A stretch of DNA of 64,000 bases, taken from assembly GCA_020722685.1 (NCBI GenBank), contig DYKH01000001.1, forward strand, positions 79,462 through 143,461, given 5' to 3'. This DNA comes from Caldithrix sp. (lineage in GTDB: Bacteria > KSB1 > UBA2214 > DYKH01). Shown here piece after piece: positions 17,001-24,558 of the stretch (the first letter of the stretch is position 1; every line of letters begins with the position of its first letter). A model generated the notes under the pieces. The model was given only the letters and a program-made list of their open reading frames with translations, did no database searches and was not told the DNA's origin. The translations under genes and the position numbers were made by a program.

Positions 17001-19683
17001 AGCCAGAATCATGGTGAAATCGCCTTTCGAAAGCGCCGAGGCATTGGTCACTCTGGAGCGGGAAGGCATTCTTTCTCATCAAACGCTCAAGCTAATGGGT
17101 AGCACGCCAACCCTCGAAATACCGATCACAGAGACGCATTTGCCGAACGTCTTTGTCTCAGTGATCTTGTTAAAAGGCCGCTCCGCAAATCATGTTTACT
17201 CTGCCGAAGGTGAGGATGTGGGTCGCCCTGCATTCAAAATCGGCTACACCAATTTGCCCGTTGATCCGGGCAGCCAGCATTTGCTGGTCAAGCTTGAATC
17301 CGACAAAGAAACCTATCAACCGGGAGATCAGGTTACGGCAACCTTGGCAGTGACAGACAATAACGGTTCGCCGGTTACCGGTGAGGCGACGCTGGCGGTG
17401 GTCGATTTGGGCGTGTTGAATCTCATCCGCTACGAGCTGCCGGATCCTTTCGATGATTTCTACGGTCAGCGACCGCTCTCGGTGCAGACTTCGGAAACCC
17501 GGTTGCACGTGGTGGAGCAGCGCAATTATGGGGAAAAGGGCGAGAACCGCGGCGGAGGCGGCGGCGAAGGCGCTCTGGACTTTGGCGTGCGCAAGACTTT
17601 CAAATCCACTGCATACTGGAACCCATCCATCCTGCTTGACGCAAACGGGCGGGCTACGGTGACCTTCAAGCTGCCGGACAATCTGACTACCTTCAAACTG
17701 ATGGCCGTGGCGCAAACCAAAGACGCCAAGTTCGGCCGTGGCAGCGCTCAGCTCAAGGTCAGCAAGCCGTTGCTCATGCTGGCGGCATTGCCTCGCTTTG
17801 CTCGTCTTGGTGATCGTTTTGAAGCTGGCGTTGTGGTACACAACTACTCCGGCCAAAGCGGGAAGGGGGAGGTCTCTGTAGAAGCGGAGGGGATAAAACT
17901 ATTGGGCAAGAATAGCCAGCAAGTCAAGCTGGATGACGGCGAAAGTCGCGAGGTGCGCTTTGGTTTTGCAGCGCAAAGCATGGGCAAATCGACGCTGCAA
18001 TTTCGCTTGCGGCTGGGCGACCTGACGGACGGTTTGGAAAAGGTCGTGCCGATATATGCCTCCCGAAAGAAGGAGACCGTAGCTCTGTACCAACGTACCG
18101 AAACCACGGCTGTGGAGACCGTAGAGGTGCCGCAGAGAGCTTTTAGGGATCTGACTACGCTGGAAATCACCGCAGCGTCATCGGCCATGACAGAATTGCA
18201 GGGACCGGCTCGATACCTGTTCGAGTATCCTTATGACTGCCTTGAGCAAAAGATTTCCCGTATCCTGCCGATGTTGGTGGCTGGCGAGCTGATCAAAGCG
18301 TTCAATCTCAAGATCGGCCAGCAGGGAGATTTTCAACAAGCGGTCGGCAAAGTTTTGGCGGACTTGGCCAAGTTCCAGACTGATGACGGCGGTTTCGCGC
18401 TATGGATGGGCGAGCGGCGATCCGTACCCTACGTGAGCGCCTACGCCGCTTATGCGTTGACATTGGGGCGACAAAAGGGCTATTCGATTGATGCAACTTT
18501 GCTTCAGAGTGCCCTCGAATACTTGCGCAAGGTTTTGACGGAAAAGGATTATCGTTTAGGTCATCCCTACGATACATTTTCCTGGAAAGCGACCGACGCT
18601 TTTATTCTCTACGTCCTCGCACTTAATGGCAAGGCGGATGCCGGATATGTGGAGAAATATTTTGCCGAACGCGAGAGCTTGCCAGTCGTTGGGCGCGCCT
18701 ACCTACTCAAGACGCTCCTGCTTGTCAAGCCAAAGGATGAGCGCGCGGCGATCATGCGACAAGAGCTCATAAACCTGGTCAAAGTATCTCCGACAACGGC
18801 GCACTTTGAAGAGACGGTCGCCGGCGAAATGCCGTGGATTTTCCACTCTAATGTGCGGACGACAGCCGTCGTATTGCAAACTTTGTTGGAAACCGACGCC
18901 GAGTTTCCGCTGGCGGAACGGGTGGTTGTCTGGCTATTGGAACGCCGCCGCGATGGCGCTTGGATGAACACGCAGGAGAATTTCTACGTTCTGTACGCAC
19001 TTGCTACCTATTTTCAAAAGTACGAAAAGGCCGAGCCTAATTTTCAGGCGCTCGTCAAAATGGCCGGCAAAGAGGTGTTGGAATGTTCTTTTTCCGGACG
19101 GAAGATGCATATCGAGAAGAAGGAAATGGTCTTGGATGAGACAGGGCCAGTTCAGCTACCCATTGAGATCAGCAAACGAGGTCAGGGGCAGCTCTACTAC
19201 GGACTGCGCATGAGCTATTATCCTCTTGATCCCAGCGAGCCGCGCGAGGAAGGAATGGTCATTATCAAGTCAATGCAATTGGCCGAATCGACGCGACCGT
19301 TTACTGGCAGCTTTGCCGGCGGCGAACTGGTAAAAGTGACCCTGCAGGTGGTAGCACCGATGGAACGCAATTTTGTAGTAGCTGACGATCCGCTGCCGGC
19401 CGGTTTGGAGCCGGTCAATCTGGCTTTCGCAACAACGGCTGCGGCGCCGGAAGGATTGATCGATCAAGAGCAGGGATGGCAAAGCGGATTCAACCACGTA
19501 GAAATGCACGATGACCGCGTCCTGTTGTTTGCGGATTGGCTGACCCCAGGACTGCACACCTATTCCTATCTGGCGCGCGCCATTACCAAAGGCACATTTT
19601 CCATGCCGGCTACTTATGCGGAAGAGATGTATCGACCAGAGGTGTATGGGAGGACGGTTGATAAAGAGGTAGAGGTAGAATAG
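14017..19683 (+). CDS. Bacterial alpha-2-macroglobulin, YfhM type
   Basis: An 1888-aa secreted protease-trapping protein of the periplasm or outer envelope. The N-terminus has a hydrophobic stretch (YLFWSLFTIMATSKA) that looks like a weak signal peptide without a lipobox. Macroglobulin domains follow, with a bait-region-type segment at about 980-1060 and the A2M domain at about 1195-1290 (FKSTAYWNPSILLDANGRA). A glycine-rich insert lies just before it. The thioester motif is intact: CLEQ at residues 1408-1411, within YPYDCLEQKISR, followed by an alpha/alpha-toroid thioester domain. In many bacteria the gene sits directly before pbpC, as here, the pair being seen as protease defence plus peptidoglycan repair. 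Here a small toxin-like cassette separates the two. No terminator is visible between. Confidence 0.95.
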   Translation: MTHAKSRYSTYLFWSLFTIMATSKANDLQILSVSPKGLVQSVSESQSIIATFDRPMVPLQATPEDLGEGPLTVRPAVPGKYRWLGTSTLSFTPLDTLPLSSQFAVTIPAGIKATDGSTLPTAFTWTFETLRPELRASYPAAGQEPVDLQPTILLKFNQPMSPQRVGNKIRLESQQSKESIPLKFTLPLVSELEKYWNLGIDSTMVIKAVPERKLNRDTAYRLTLDKGLLAAEGDLGMAKAKIIDLRTFAPLKYIGCQAPGQKGEEMGLDPSRGIELQFTNRVKPAELAAKIRFEPEIKIPEYYLQREWGQERIYLEVELKPETGYRLFLPADLHDVFGNQLEEVVVDSFRTGSYLPRVIMTSGPGVLESFGDRRYPIFFVNQEQVRLRMGMVPMNRLIPFLDEKNNLFGRRAALPDSLFMVDRLWEVKGARNRKIIRPIELDWLLAGKKHGLALIEVDDLTAARSKVEESLPQEESEAERDHRESGKHRALLQVTDLGISAKFSAHNNLVWVTSLRSAAPVAGAKIEIRDDHNRSLWSGVTDKDGMVETPGWHELGIPSASEWEKPRQWVFASKDGDLAYTASDWGTGIYPYRFGIDYDWNPEPTVMTGSLFTERGLYRAGETVHVKGILRERKYDRWAVPHGKEITLNVRDARGDQILQQKVTVSEFGSFSLDLPLQETAPLGYYSISAETLRVSTDPQSAVSFLYGNFRVEAFRPAEFTVQVRPQRSEYVLGDSAVAHIHSAYLFGSPLKGQKISWHYYIYPKEYAPPGRDDFFFGYPLWERESPPLTSHVLGQGRGHLDANGGFRAAAKLVAAEVDFALNLSISADVEGPNRQHIAGAENLLLHPAEFYVGIKQATTFAQAGKEFGYQIISVLPNGEISPNRTVEIKVLKRQWHSVRKAGIGGRYEWISKKVDTVIDSATVLTAATPLTRLFVPKDAGVYVLRASARDDRGNRTTTESYFYAIGQGYVAWEREDDDRVDLVPNTTQYRPGDIARIMVKSPFESAEALVTLEREGILSHQTLKLMGSTPTLEIPITETHLPNVFVSVILLKGRSANHVYSAEGEDVGRPAFKIGYTNLPVDPGSQHLLVKLESDKETYQPGDQVTATLAVTDNNGSPVTGEATLAVVDLGVLNLIRYELPDPFDDFYGQRPLSVQTSETRLHVVEQRNYGEKGENRGGGGGEGALDFGVRKTFKSTAYWNPSILLDANGRATVTFKLPDNLTTFKLMAVAQTKDAKFGRGSAQLKVSKPLLMLAALPRFARLGDRFEAGVVVHNYSGQSGKGEVSVEAEGIKLLGKNSQQVKLDDGESREVRFGFAAQSMGKSTLQFRLRLGDLTDGLEKVVPIYASRKKETVALYQRTETTAVETVEVPQRAFRDLTTLEITAASSAMTELQGPARYLFEYPYDCLEQKISRILPMLVAGELIKAFNLKIGQQGDFQQAVGKVLADLAKFQTDDGGFALWMGERRSVPYVSAYAAYALTLGRQKGYSIDATLLQSALEYLRKVLTEKDYRLGHPYDTFSWKATDAFILYVLALNGKADAGYVEKYFAERESLPVVGRAYLLKTLLLVKPKDERAAIMRQELINLVKVSPTTAHFEETVAGEMPWIFHSNVRTTAVVLQTLLETDAEFPLAERVVVWLLERRRDGAWMNTQENFYVLYALATYFQKYEKAEPNFQALVKMAGKEVLECSFSGRKMHIEKKEMVLDETGPVQLPIEISKRGQGQLYYGLRMSYYPLDPSEPREEGMVIIKSMQLAESTRPFTGSFAGGELVKVTLQVVAPMERNFVVADDPLPAGLEPVNLAFATTAAAPEGLIDQEQGWQSGFNHVEMHDDRVLLFADWLTPGLHTYSYLARAITKGTFSMPATYAEEMYRPEVYGRTVDKEVEVE

Positions 19684-19763
19684 ACCGTGGAATGCGATCA
19701 TGCCTACTACTTTGATTTTGCACCACCTCTACCCGCGATTAAAATCGCCTGCTGAAAGATTCA

Positions 19764-19779
19764 ATCCGCCAAGGCGGAT
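19764..19779 (+). repeat. Short perfect hairpin
   Basis: ATCCGCC-AA-GGCGGAT, a 7-bp stem with 2-base loop, in the 19684-19938 gap after the A2M gene. No T-run follows, so it is not a classical terminator. Nothing else is recognisable in this gap. Confidence 0.45.
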
Positions 19780-19938
19780 AATGACCCATGGGGTAGCAGC
19801 CGGCTCTAACCTTGATGGTTTAGCAGCAAACGATGGCCGGCGAAAACACAGTGCAATATCCAGGTGCTGTGGGCAGATTTCTCCATCGTGGACGCCAAAC
19901 CTGTTGCATTTCGATAAGCAAATTGCTATGTTTGATCT

Positions 19939-20096
19939 ATGAAGAGAATTCGACTCACAAAACACGCTCGTGAACAATGTTTAGAAAGAGGTACTAACGA
20001 AACTGAGATTCAAGAAGCAATTCGGCACGGCCTCAAAGAGCCTACAAAAAAAAGTCCGAATTTGTAGTCATCACCGGCTACACTTTCTACTTTTAA
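19939..20096 (+). pseudogene. DUF4258 toxin-like gene, internally deleted and frameshifted
   Basis: The ATG at 19939 opens MKRIRLTKHAREQCLERGTN, the start expected of a DUF4258 protein (H-x-x-x-R/Q...RG), and continues for 42 codons to TAG at 20065. In another frame, from the A8 run at 20046-20053, the text KSEFVVITGYTFYF then TAA (20094-20096) follows; this is the typical C-terminal strand of the family. Intact relatives are, from memory, about 80-90 aa, so the centre is missing and the frame is lost around the A-run. The TAA overlaps an ATG of the DUF2283 frame, as in the usual coupled DUF4258-DUF2283 pairs. Confidence 0.7.
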
Positions 20097-20110
20097 TGAA
20101 GGCAATTGAT

Positions 20111-20332
20111 ATGAAAATTAGCTATGATGAAGAAGTTGATGCTCTCTATATCCGTTTATTGGAAGGCCAATACGAATGCCGCACCATTCGTCTAAGTGAA
20201 GACGTCGCTCCTAATATTGGTGAGGGAGAAAAGCTGGTGGGCATTGAAATTCTCGATGCAAAAGAGACCTTGGGTGAGGGGGACTTGTTGAAGGTGGTTC
20301 TTGAGAACGTACCTTTTGCTACTGCCGCTTAA
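20111..20332 (+). CDS. DUF2283 family small protein (probable antitoxin partner)
   Basis: A 73-aa protein beginning MKISYDEEVDALYIRLLEG and continuing ...EDVAPNIGEGEKLVGIEILDA, the hallmark pattern of DUF2283 (Y-D-x-E-x-D-x-L-Y-I and V-G-I-E-I-L-D). These commonly follow a DUF4258 gene and are thought of as a toxin-antitoxin-like pair. The ATG at 20111 has GAAGG about 8 bases upstream; an alternative start at 20096 overlaps the stop of the broken DUF4258 frame. With the partner inactivated, this looks like a retained antitoxin. The stretch 20333-20576 after it holds nothing I recognise. Confidence 0.85.
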   Translation: MKISYDEEVDALYIRLLEGQYECRTIRLSEDVAPNIGEGEKLVGIEILDAKETLGEGDLLKVVLENVPFATAA

Positions 20333-20576
20333 ACTTCCGATCAGTGATTGGTATTGGATCAACGAAGGTAGATGGTCGCCTTTGTCGCTTTGGCGTACTG
20401 AAACCGAGGCTCCCAAAGGTCGTCTCCATTGTGCGATCCAGAAGTAGCTCGGAATGAGTTGTAGGCCAAGGTCTATTTCCTGTAGTTTCGGAGAGCTTGA
20501 AAGCCGAATTATCGGGGAAACATCATCCAGGCTCGCAAGGTTCTTGCAGATTGAGTCTTGAAATGGATATCCTGCC

Positions 20577-22931
20577 ATGCTACGCTGTCTTTCGCATCGG
20601 AAGTTTCAACTTTCTATTGGGGCGCTTTTTGTGGTGATGGCTTTTATCGCCATTTGGCCGGTGGGTAAGAGCCGCCTCAACCCAGACGATGTCCCGTCCC
20701 TCCGCATTTATGACTGCCGGGGCACATTGCTTCGGGAAGTTCTTTCCAGCCAGCAAGGACATGGAATATGGCTGCCGTTGCGGGAAGTTTCGCCGCATTT
20801 TTGCTCTGCGATGGTCGCCGTAGAGGATAAGAGATTCTATCATCATTTTGGCGTCGATCCCTTCGCCATCCTGCGCGCTGCCTGGCTGAACGTTTCCAAA
20901 CACCAAGTCGTATCGGGTGGCTCCACCATTACTCAGCAGTTGGCGCGCCAGCTCTATGCACTGCCCCGGCGTTGGTATGCCAAACCGCTGGAAGCATTGT
21001 TGGCGATGAGATTGGAGGTCTGGCTCAGCAAGGAAGAGATTCTGGAGCAATACATCAATCGCGTTCCGTTCGGCAATCAGACCTTTGGCGTCGAAGCGGC
21101 CGCCCGGCTCTACTTTGACAAGCCGGCGGCGCATCTTTCCGTTTCCGAAGCGGCATTCTTAGCCGGCTTGCCGCAATCGCCCAGCGGATATGATCCCTAT
21201 CGATTTCCGGATAAGGCGAAACAGCGCCAGTCAATGGTCTTGCAGGCGATGCTGCGCGCAGGGGAATTGGATTCATCCAATTATATTCGCATTCAACAAA
21301 CTCCCACTGAGGTTGCGCCAAGAAAGAACAGCTTCCGCGCCCCGCATTTTTGTCAAATGCTTCTGGCCGAAGCTGGCCGGGAACAAAAGGCGGGCGGAGA
21401 GCTGCACACCACTTTGGATTGGGCCTTGCAGTCGCGCATCGAAACATTGGTGACAGGTCACATCCACAACCTGGCCAATCAAAACATCACCAATGCGTCT
21501 GTCTTGGTGCTGGAGAATACGACGGGCAACGTCAAGGCTTGGATCGGCGCCGAGGATTTTTTTGATGCAGCGCATCAAGGCCAAGTGGACGGTGTTTTGG
21601 CTTTGCGTCAGCCGGGTTCCGCGCTCAAGCCGTTCACCTACGGATTGGCTTTGGAAAGCGGCTTTACGGCCGCCAGTATTCTCCCCGACATCGAGATGCA
21701 CGCGGCTACCTCTGGCGGCTATCTGTCGGTCCACAATTACGATGAGACCTATCATGGCCCGGTACGCCTGCGGACGGCTTTGGCGTGCTCTTACAACGTG
21801 CCGGCGGTCCGCGTTCTCGAAGTGTTGGGTGCTGACTGGCTTTTATCTCGGCTGCAGAAGTTGGGAATGTCCAATCTGAACAAGCCGGCAACCTACTATG
21901 GCTTGGGATTGACGCTTGGGAACGGGGAAGTGAGCTTGGCGCAGTTGACCAATGCTTATCGGGCCTTGGCAAATGGGGGCAACTACTCTCCAATAAAAAC
22001 CCGGCTGGATGAGGCTGGGTTATCAGTTCTGCCTTTTCAAGGAGAGTCGGTCTTCAGTCCGCAAATTGCATTCCTGCTCGCGGACATCCTGAGCGATCCG
22101 CAGGCTCGCGCACCTGCTTTTGGTCTGGGTGGCCCATTGCGACTGCCTTTCCCCTGCGCCGCCAAGACCGGAACCAGTAAGGATTACCGGGACAATTGGA
22201 CGGTCGGCTACACCAGCCAATACACCGTCGGCGTCTGGGTTGGCAATTTTGACGGCCAGCCAATGCACAAAAGCAGTGGCATTAGTGGGGCGGCACCGCT
22301 TTTTCGTGACATTATGCTAACGCTGCATGCGCCAAGCGATCCCGCCCCTTTCATCATTCCGCCAAACTTGATTAAAGTCGCCGTTTGTCAAAAATCGGGC
22401 AAATTGCCCGGAGTGCACTGTTCTCAGCAATTGGAAGAGTGGTTCATCAAAGGGACGGCGCCCACCTCAGTGTGTGACGTGCATCGCGCCTATCTCATCG
22501 ATCTTCGTAACGAACAGCTTGCGACGCGTCAGACTCCACAGGAACAGGTGGAGGAACGCGTCTTTGAAATCTGGCCGGAAGAATATGCATCCTGGATGGC
22601 TGCCAACAGACTGCCTCTTCCGCCGGCTTCATACTCTGAGCCTGTGAAAGAACCTAGGCAACGCCTTGCTATCAGCTTTCCCAGCGACGGGGATATTTTC
22701 AAGATCGACCCCATCTTGCGTCCCGAATACCAAACACTCCAGCTTGAAGCTTTGGTGCCGCAGGGGATCGAAACGATTGAGTGGATTGTTGACAGCGTTT
22801 CCTTTGCCAAAACGAAAAGCCCCTATTCGGCTCGCTGGCAATTGACGGAGGGGTCGCACCGCATGCAGCTCAAGGCGGATTCGCAACCAACCCCATTGTA
22901 CAGCCCCGAGATTCTAATAAGCGTCTACTAA
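20577..22931 (+). CDS. pbpC: Penicillin-binding protein 1C
   Basis: A 784-aa bifunctional peptidoglycan glycosyltransferase/transpeptidase-like protein anchored by one N-terminal membrane helix (about residues 11-28). The GT51 domain has EDKRFYHHFGVD at about 82-93 and GGSTITQQLARQL at about 115-127. The transpeptidase domain has the active Ser348 in SALK (348-351), SYN at 405-407 and KTGTS at 530-534. A C-terminal beta-rich domain typical of PBP1C occupies about 695-784. It follows the A2M gene in the common yfhM-pbpC order. A weak hairpin with 6-bp arms lies after the gene at 22990-23011 without a T-run. Confidence 0.96.
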   Translation: MLRCLSHRKFQLSIGALFVVMAFIAIWPVGKSRLNPDDVPSLRIYDCRGTLLREVLSSQQGHGIWLPLREVSPHFCSAMVAVEDKRFYHHFGVDPFAILRAAWLNVSKHQVVSGGSTITQQLARQLYALPRRWYAKPLEALLAMRLEVWLSKEEILEQYINRVPFGNQTFGVEAAARLYFDKPAAHLSVSEAAFLAGLPQSPSGYDPYRFPDKAKQRQSMVLQAMLRAGELDSSNYIRIQQTPTEVAPRKNSFRAPHFCQMLLAEAGREQKAGGELHTTLDWALQSRIETLVTGHIHNLANQNITNASVLVLENTTGNVKAWIGAEDFFDAAHQGQVDGVLALRQPGSALKPFTYGLALESGFTAASILPDIEMHAATSGGYLSVHNYDETYHGPVRLRTALACSYNVPAVRVLEVLGADWLLSRLQKLGMSNLNKPATYYGLGLTLGNGEVSLAQLTNAYRALANGGNYSPIKTRLDEAGLSVLPFQGESVFSPQIAFLLADILSDPQARAPAFGLGGPLRLPFPCAAKTGTSKDYRDNWTVGYTSQYTVGVWVGNFDGQPMHKSSGISGAAPLFRDIMLTLHAPSDPAPFIIPPNLIKVAVCQKSGKLPGVHCSQQLEEWFIKGTAPTSVCDVHRAYLIDLRNEQLATRQTPQEQVEERVFEIWPEEYASWMAANRLPLPPASYSEPVKEPRQRLAISFPSDGDIFKIDPILRPEYQTLQLEALVPQGIETIEWIVDSVSFAKTKSPYSARWQLTEGSHRMQLKADSQPTPLYSPEILISVY

Positions 22932-23094
22932 GCGGATCGTGACCAGGGTTTGCGTCTACGGTTACACAACTGGGACATCCGACTAAGAAGGCCGATAGAC
23001 AATGTTCGGCCCTCTGACTTTGTCGCCATGCTTCAAGCAGTCGAATGATTCTTGACTTGCAGCCTCATTCCGCACGCCGGTACTCTTGCTACGC

Positions 23095-23150
23095 TGCGCG
23101 CTGACGTCCGCCTGCGACCTGTGACGCGCGACCTGCAACCTGTTTCCTGT
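23095..23150 (+). repeat. Heptamer repeat array (GACCTGY type)
   Basis: Seven-base units run in register: TGCGCGC, TGACGTC, CGCCTGC, GACCTGT, GACGCGC, GACCTGC, AACCTGT, TTCCTGT. The core GACCTGC/AACCTGT units match those at 9860-9901. The array lies in the 487-base gap 22932-23418 between pbpC and a small secreted-protein gene; apart from this array and the weak hairpin at 22990-23011 the gap shows nothing I can support. Confidence 0.7.
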
Positions 23151-23418
23151 TTTGTGTCATCATTAAACACTGTCATAACAAAGTGTCCGTATTGTCATAA
23201 ATTACTTCGTGACGTCACATACCGCGCGCTTTGATGACTCTGTCGTAGAGGAAGGTATCCAATCAAAATAACTGGTTATCTTGAGCAAATTTATTCACCA
23301 TTTCTGCTTCTGTTTGGTACGCTTGTTGTCTTGGCTGAATCGCACCGGATGGTCGTTGCTTTAGTATTGGCTGACCCAGCACGGCATCTTTGTACGATTG
23401 GAGTAGAGGAACACAAGC

Positions 23419-23838
23419 ATGAGAAGCATCACAATTCTTGCGACGATATTGCTCGTCACAAGCATCGCCTTCGCGCAAATCCAAGTGAAGGAAGCCGAAA
23501 AAAAGGAATCGGCTCGCAGGCTGGAAAAAATTCGTCGCATTGCTGCAGAAAGCCAGGGAAAGATTGAAGTCGCGGTCCTACCGATCCTTTTCTCTGAGAG
23601 GAGGGAAGAAGTAAGAACGCCGCGCGAATCCGAATCTGCCAGAAGGCTAAGAAAGATCCAAAGAATTGCCGCCGAGAGTCATGGTAAGATCGAAATAACG
23701 GTGATACCGATCGCCGATTCCCCGAATCGGCAGGAAGCTGAGAGTTCGTATGCGGCCACCACCCGTGGATTTGCCAAACCTGCCGGCAAGGTCGGCGGGA
23801 TCAACAAAGGCAAAACGGAGATGAAGAGCGCCCAATAA
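23419..23838 (+). CDS. Small secreted protein with internal duplication
   Basis: A 139-aa protein with a clear signal peptide (MRSITILATILLVTSIAFA, cleavage near residue 19) and two copies of a 27-aa motif at residues 30-56 and 72-98, both of the form ESARRL-x-KI-x-RIAAES-x-GKIE followed by a VLPI/VIPI strand. The tail (about 103-139) is Gly/Lys/Ala rich and probably disordered. I do not recognise the family. GAGGAA lies 7 bases before the ATG and a strong terminator follows at 23896, so it is probably a single-gene unit. The helix-strand repeats, positively charged, could bind a polymer or membrane; that is speculation. Confidence 0.75.
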   Translation: MRSITILATILLVTSIAFAQIQVKEAEKKESARRLEKIRRIAAESQGKIEVAVLPILFSERREEVRTPRESESARRLRKIQRIAAESHGKIEITVIPIADSPNRQEAESSYAATTRGFAKPAGKVGGINKGKTEMKSAQ

Positions 23839-23895
23839 TTGAACCGGCCGCAATCTTTTCGAAACCTCTTATCAGTCAAGGGTAAATGGCAGGAC

Positions 23896-23925
23896 ATCCC
23901 GATCAATGGATCGGGATTTTTTTTT
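23896..23925 (+). terminator. Rho-independent terminator
   Basis: A perfect 9-bp stem ATCCCGATC / GATCGGGAT with loop AATG, followed by a run of nine T. Terminates the small secreted-protein gene. Confidence 0.9.
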
Positions 23926-24009
23926 GTAATGGCGCACGCGCGGTGGCTTCTTTTGGCTGAGGGGAACGAGGTGACCCACTAACGACCCAGGAACAAACGC
24001 CCCGTTGAG

Positions 24010-24047
24010 GTTGTTGAATCGGCAACAACAAAATGATTGCTTGTTGC
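24010..24047 (+). promoter_or_regulatory. Mutually exclusive hairpins upstream of the rseC-like gene
   Basis: GTTGTTG (24010-24016) can pair with CAACAAC (24023-24029), while the overlapping GCAACAA (24022-24028) can instead pair with TTGTTGC (24041-24047). The two 7-bp stems share their middle arm, so only one can form at a time. It lies about 40 bases before the start codon of the next gene. This could be an attenuator-like leader or chance low-complexity sequence. Confidence 0.35.
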
Positions 24048-24088
24048 ATCCCAATGCCGTACATTTTGCATCAAACGAGGAACACAGG

Positions 24089-24544
24089 ATGCGAGAAATA
24101 GGTGTCATCGTCTCGGCCAAAGACGAAATGGTTCAAGTACAAATTGCCAAGAGGGAAGGATGCGAGGGTTGCCACGGCTGCGTTTCTCTCCAGCCTAATC
24201 TCATGCAGGTTGAGGCGCGCAATGACATCCGCGCCACCGTCGGCAACATGGTGGAAGTGGAAATCCAAGCTCGACATGTAGTCGGCTATGCCTTCCTGGT
24301 GTTCATTTTTCCTATTTTGATGATGATCGCAGGATATCTGCTGGGCATGAGAATCGCGGCCGGTCAAGCCGCTACCGGGGAAGGCTATGGCATTCTGGGC
24401 GCTATTGCCGGTTTTGCCGGTGCCTTTCCGGGAATCAAAGCCGTCGATACTCTCTGGGGGCATTCGAACAAATCTGCTGCAAGAGTGGTGGGCTATGCGA
24501 CCAAGCCGCCGGAAGCCTGCATTTCAATATCACCTGTAAATTGA
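24089..24544 (+). CDS. RseC/MucC-like positive regulator of sigma-E, integral membrane
   Basis: A 151-aa protein with the SoxR-reducing/RseC family layout: an N-terminal beta domain (MREIGVIVSAKDEMVQVQI) containing the cysteine cluster CEGCHGC at about residues 25-31, then two transmembrane segments at about 71-90 and 105-125 separated by a short loop. The family links envelope stress signalling and redox (Rnf/SoxR) complexes, but its exact role outside proteobacteria is not established. The ATG at 24089 is preceded by AGGAACACAGG; an upstream in-frame ATG at 24005 would add 28 non-family residues and cross the hairpin region. The stop lies 14 bases before the PorU-like start, so they are probably co-transcribed. 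Confidence 0.85.
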   Translation: MREIGVIVSAKDEMVQVQIAKREGCEGCHGCVSLQPNLMQVEARNDIRATVGNMVEVEIQARHVVGYAFLVFIFPILMMIAGYLLGMRIAAGQAATGEGYGILGAIAGFAGAFPGIKAVDTLWGHSNKSAARVVGYATKPPEACISISPVN

Positions 24545-24558
24545 ATGGTCAATTCTTT

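Noticed and set aside
19684..19942. 80-aa frame after the A2M gene
   Set aside because: No conserved features, contains the hairpin at 19764, no ribosome site.
22990..23011. Hairpin after pbpC as a terminator
   Set aside because: Six-base arms and no T-run; too weak.
23263..23484. 73-aa minus-strand frame with a protein-like C-terminus (LKQRPSGAIQPRQQAYQTEA)
   Set aside because: It overlaps the signal-peptide coding start of the secreted repeat protein and I cannot match it to a family; could be a relic but not supportable.
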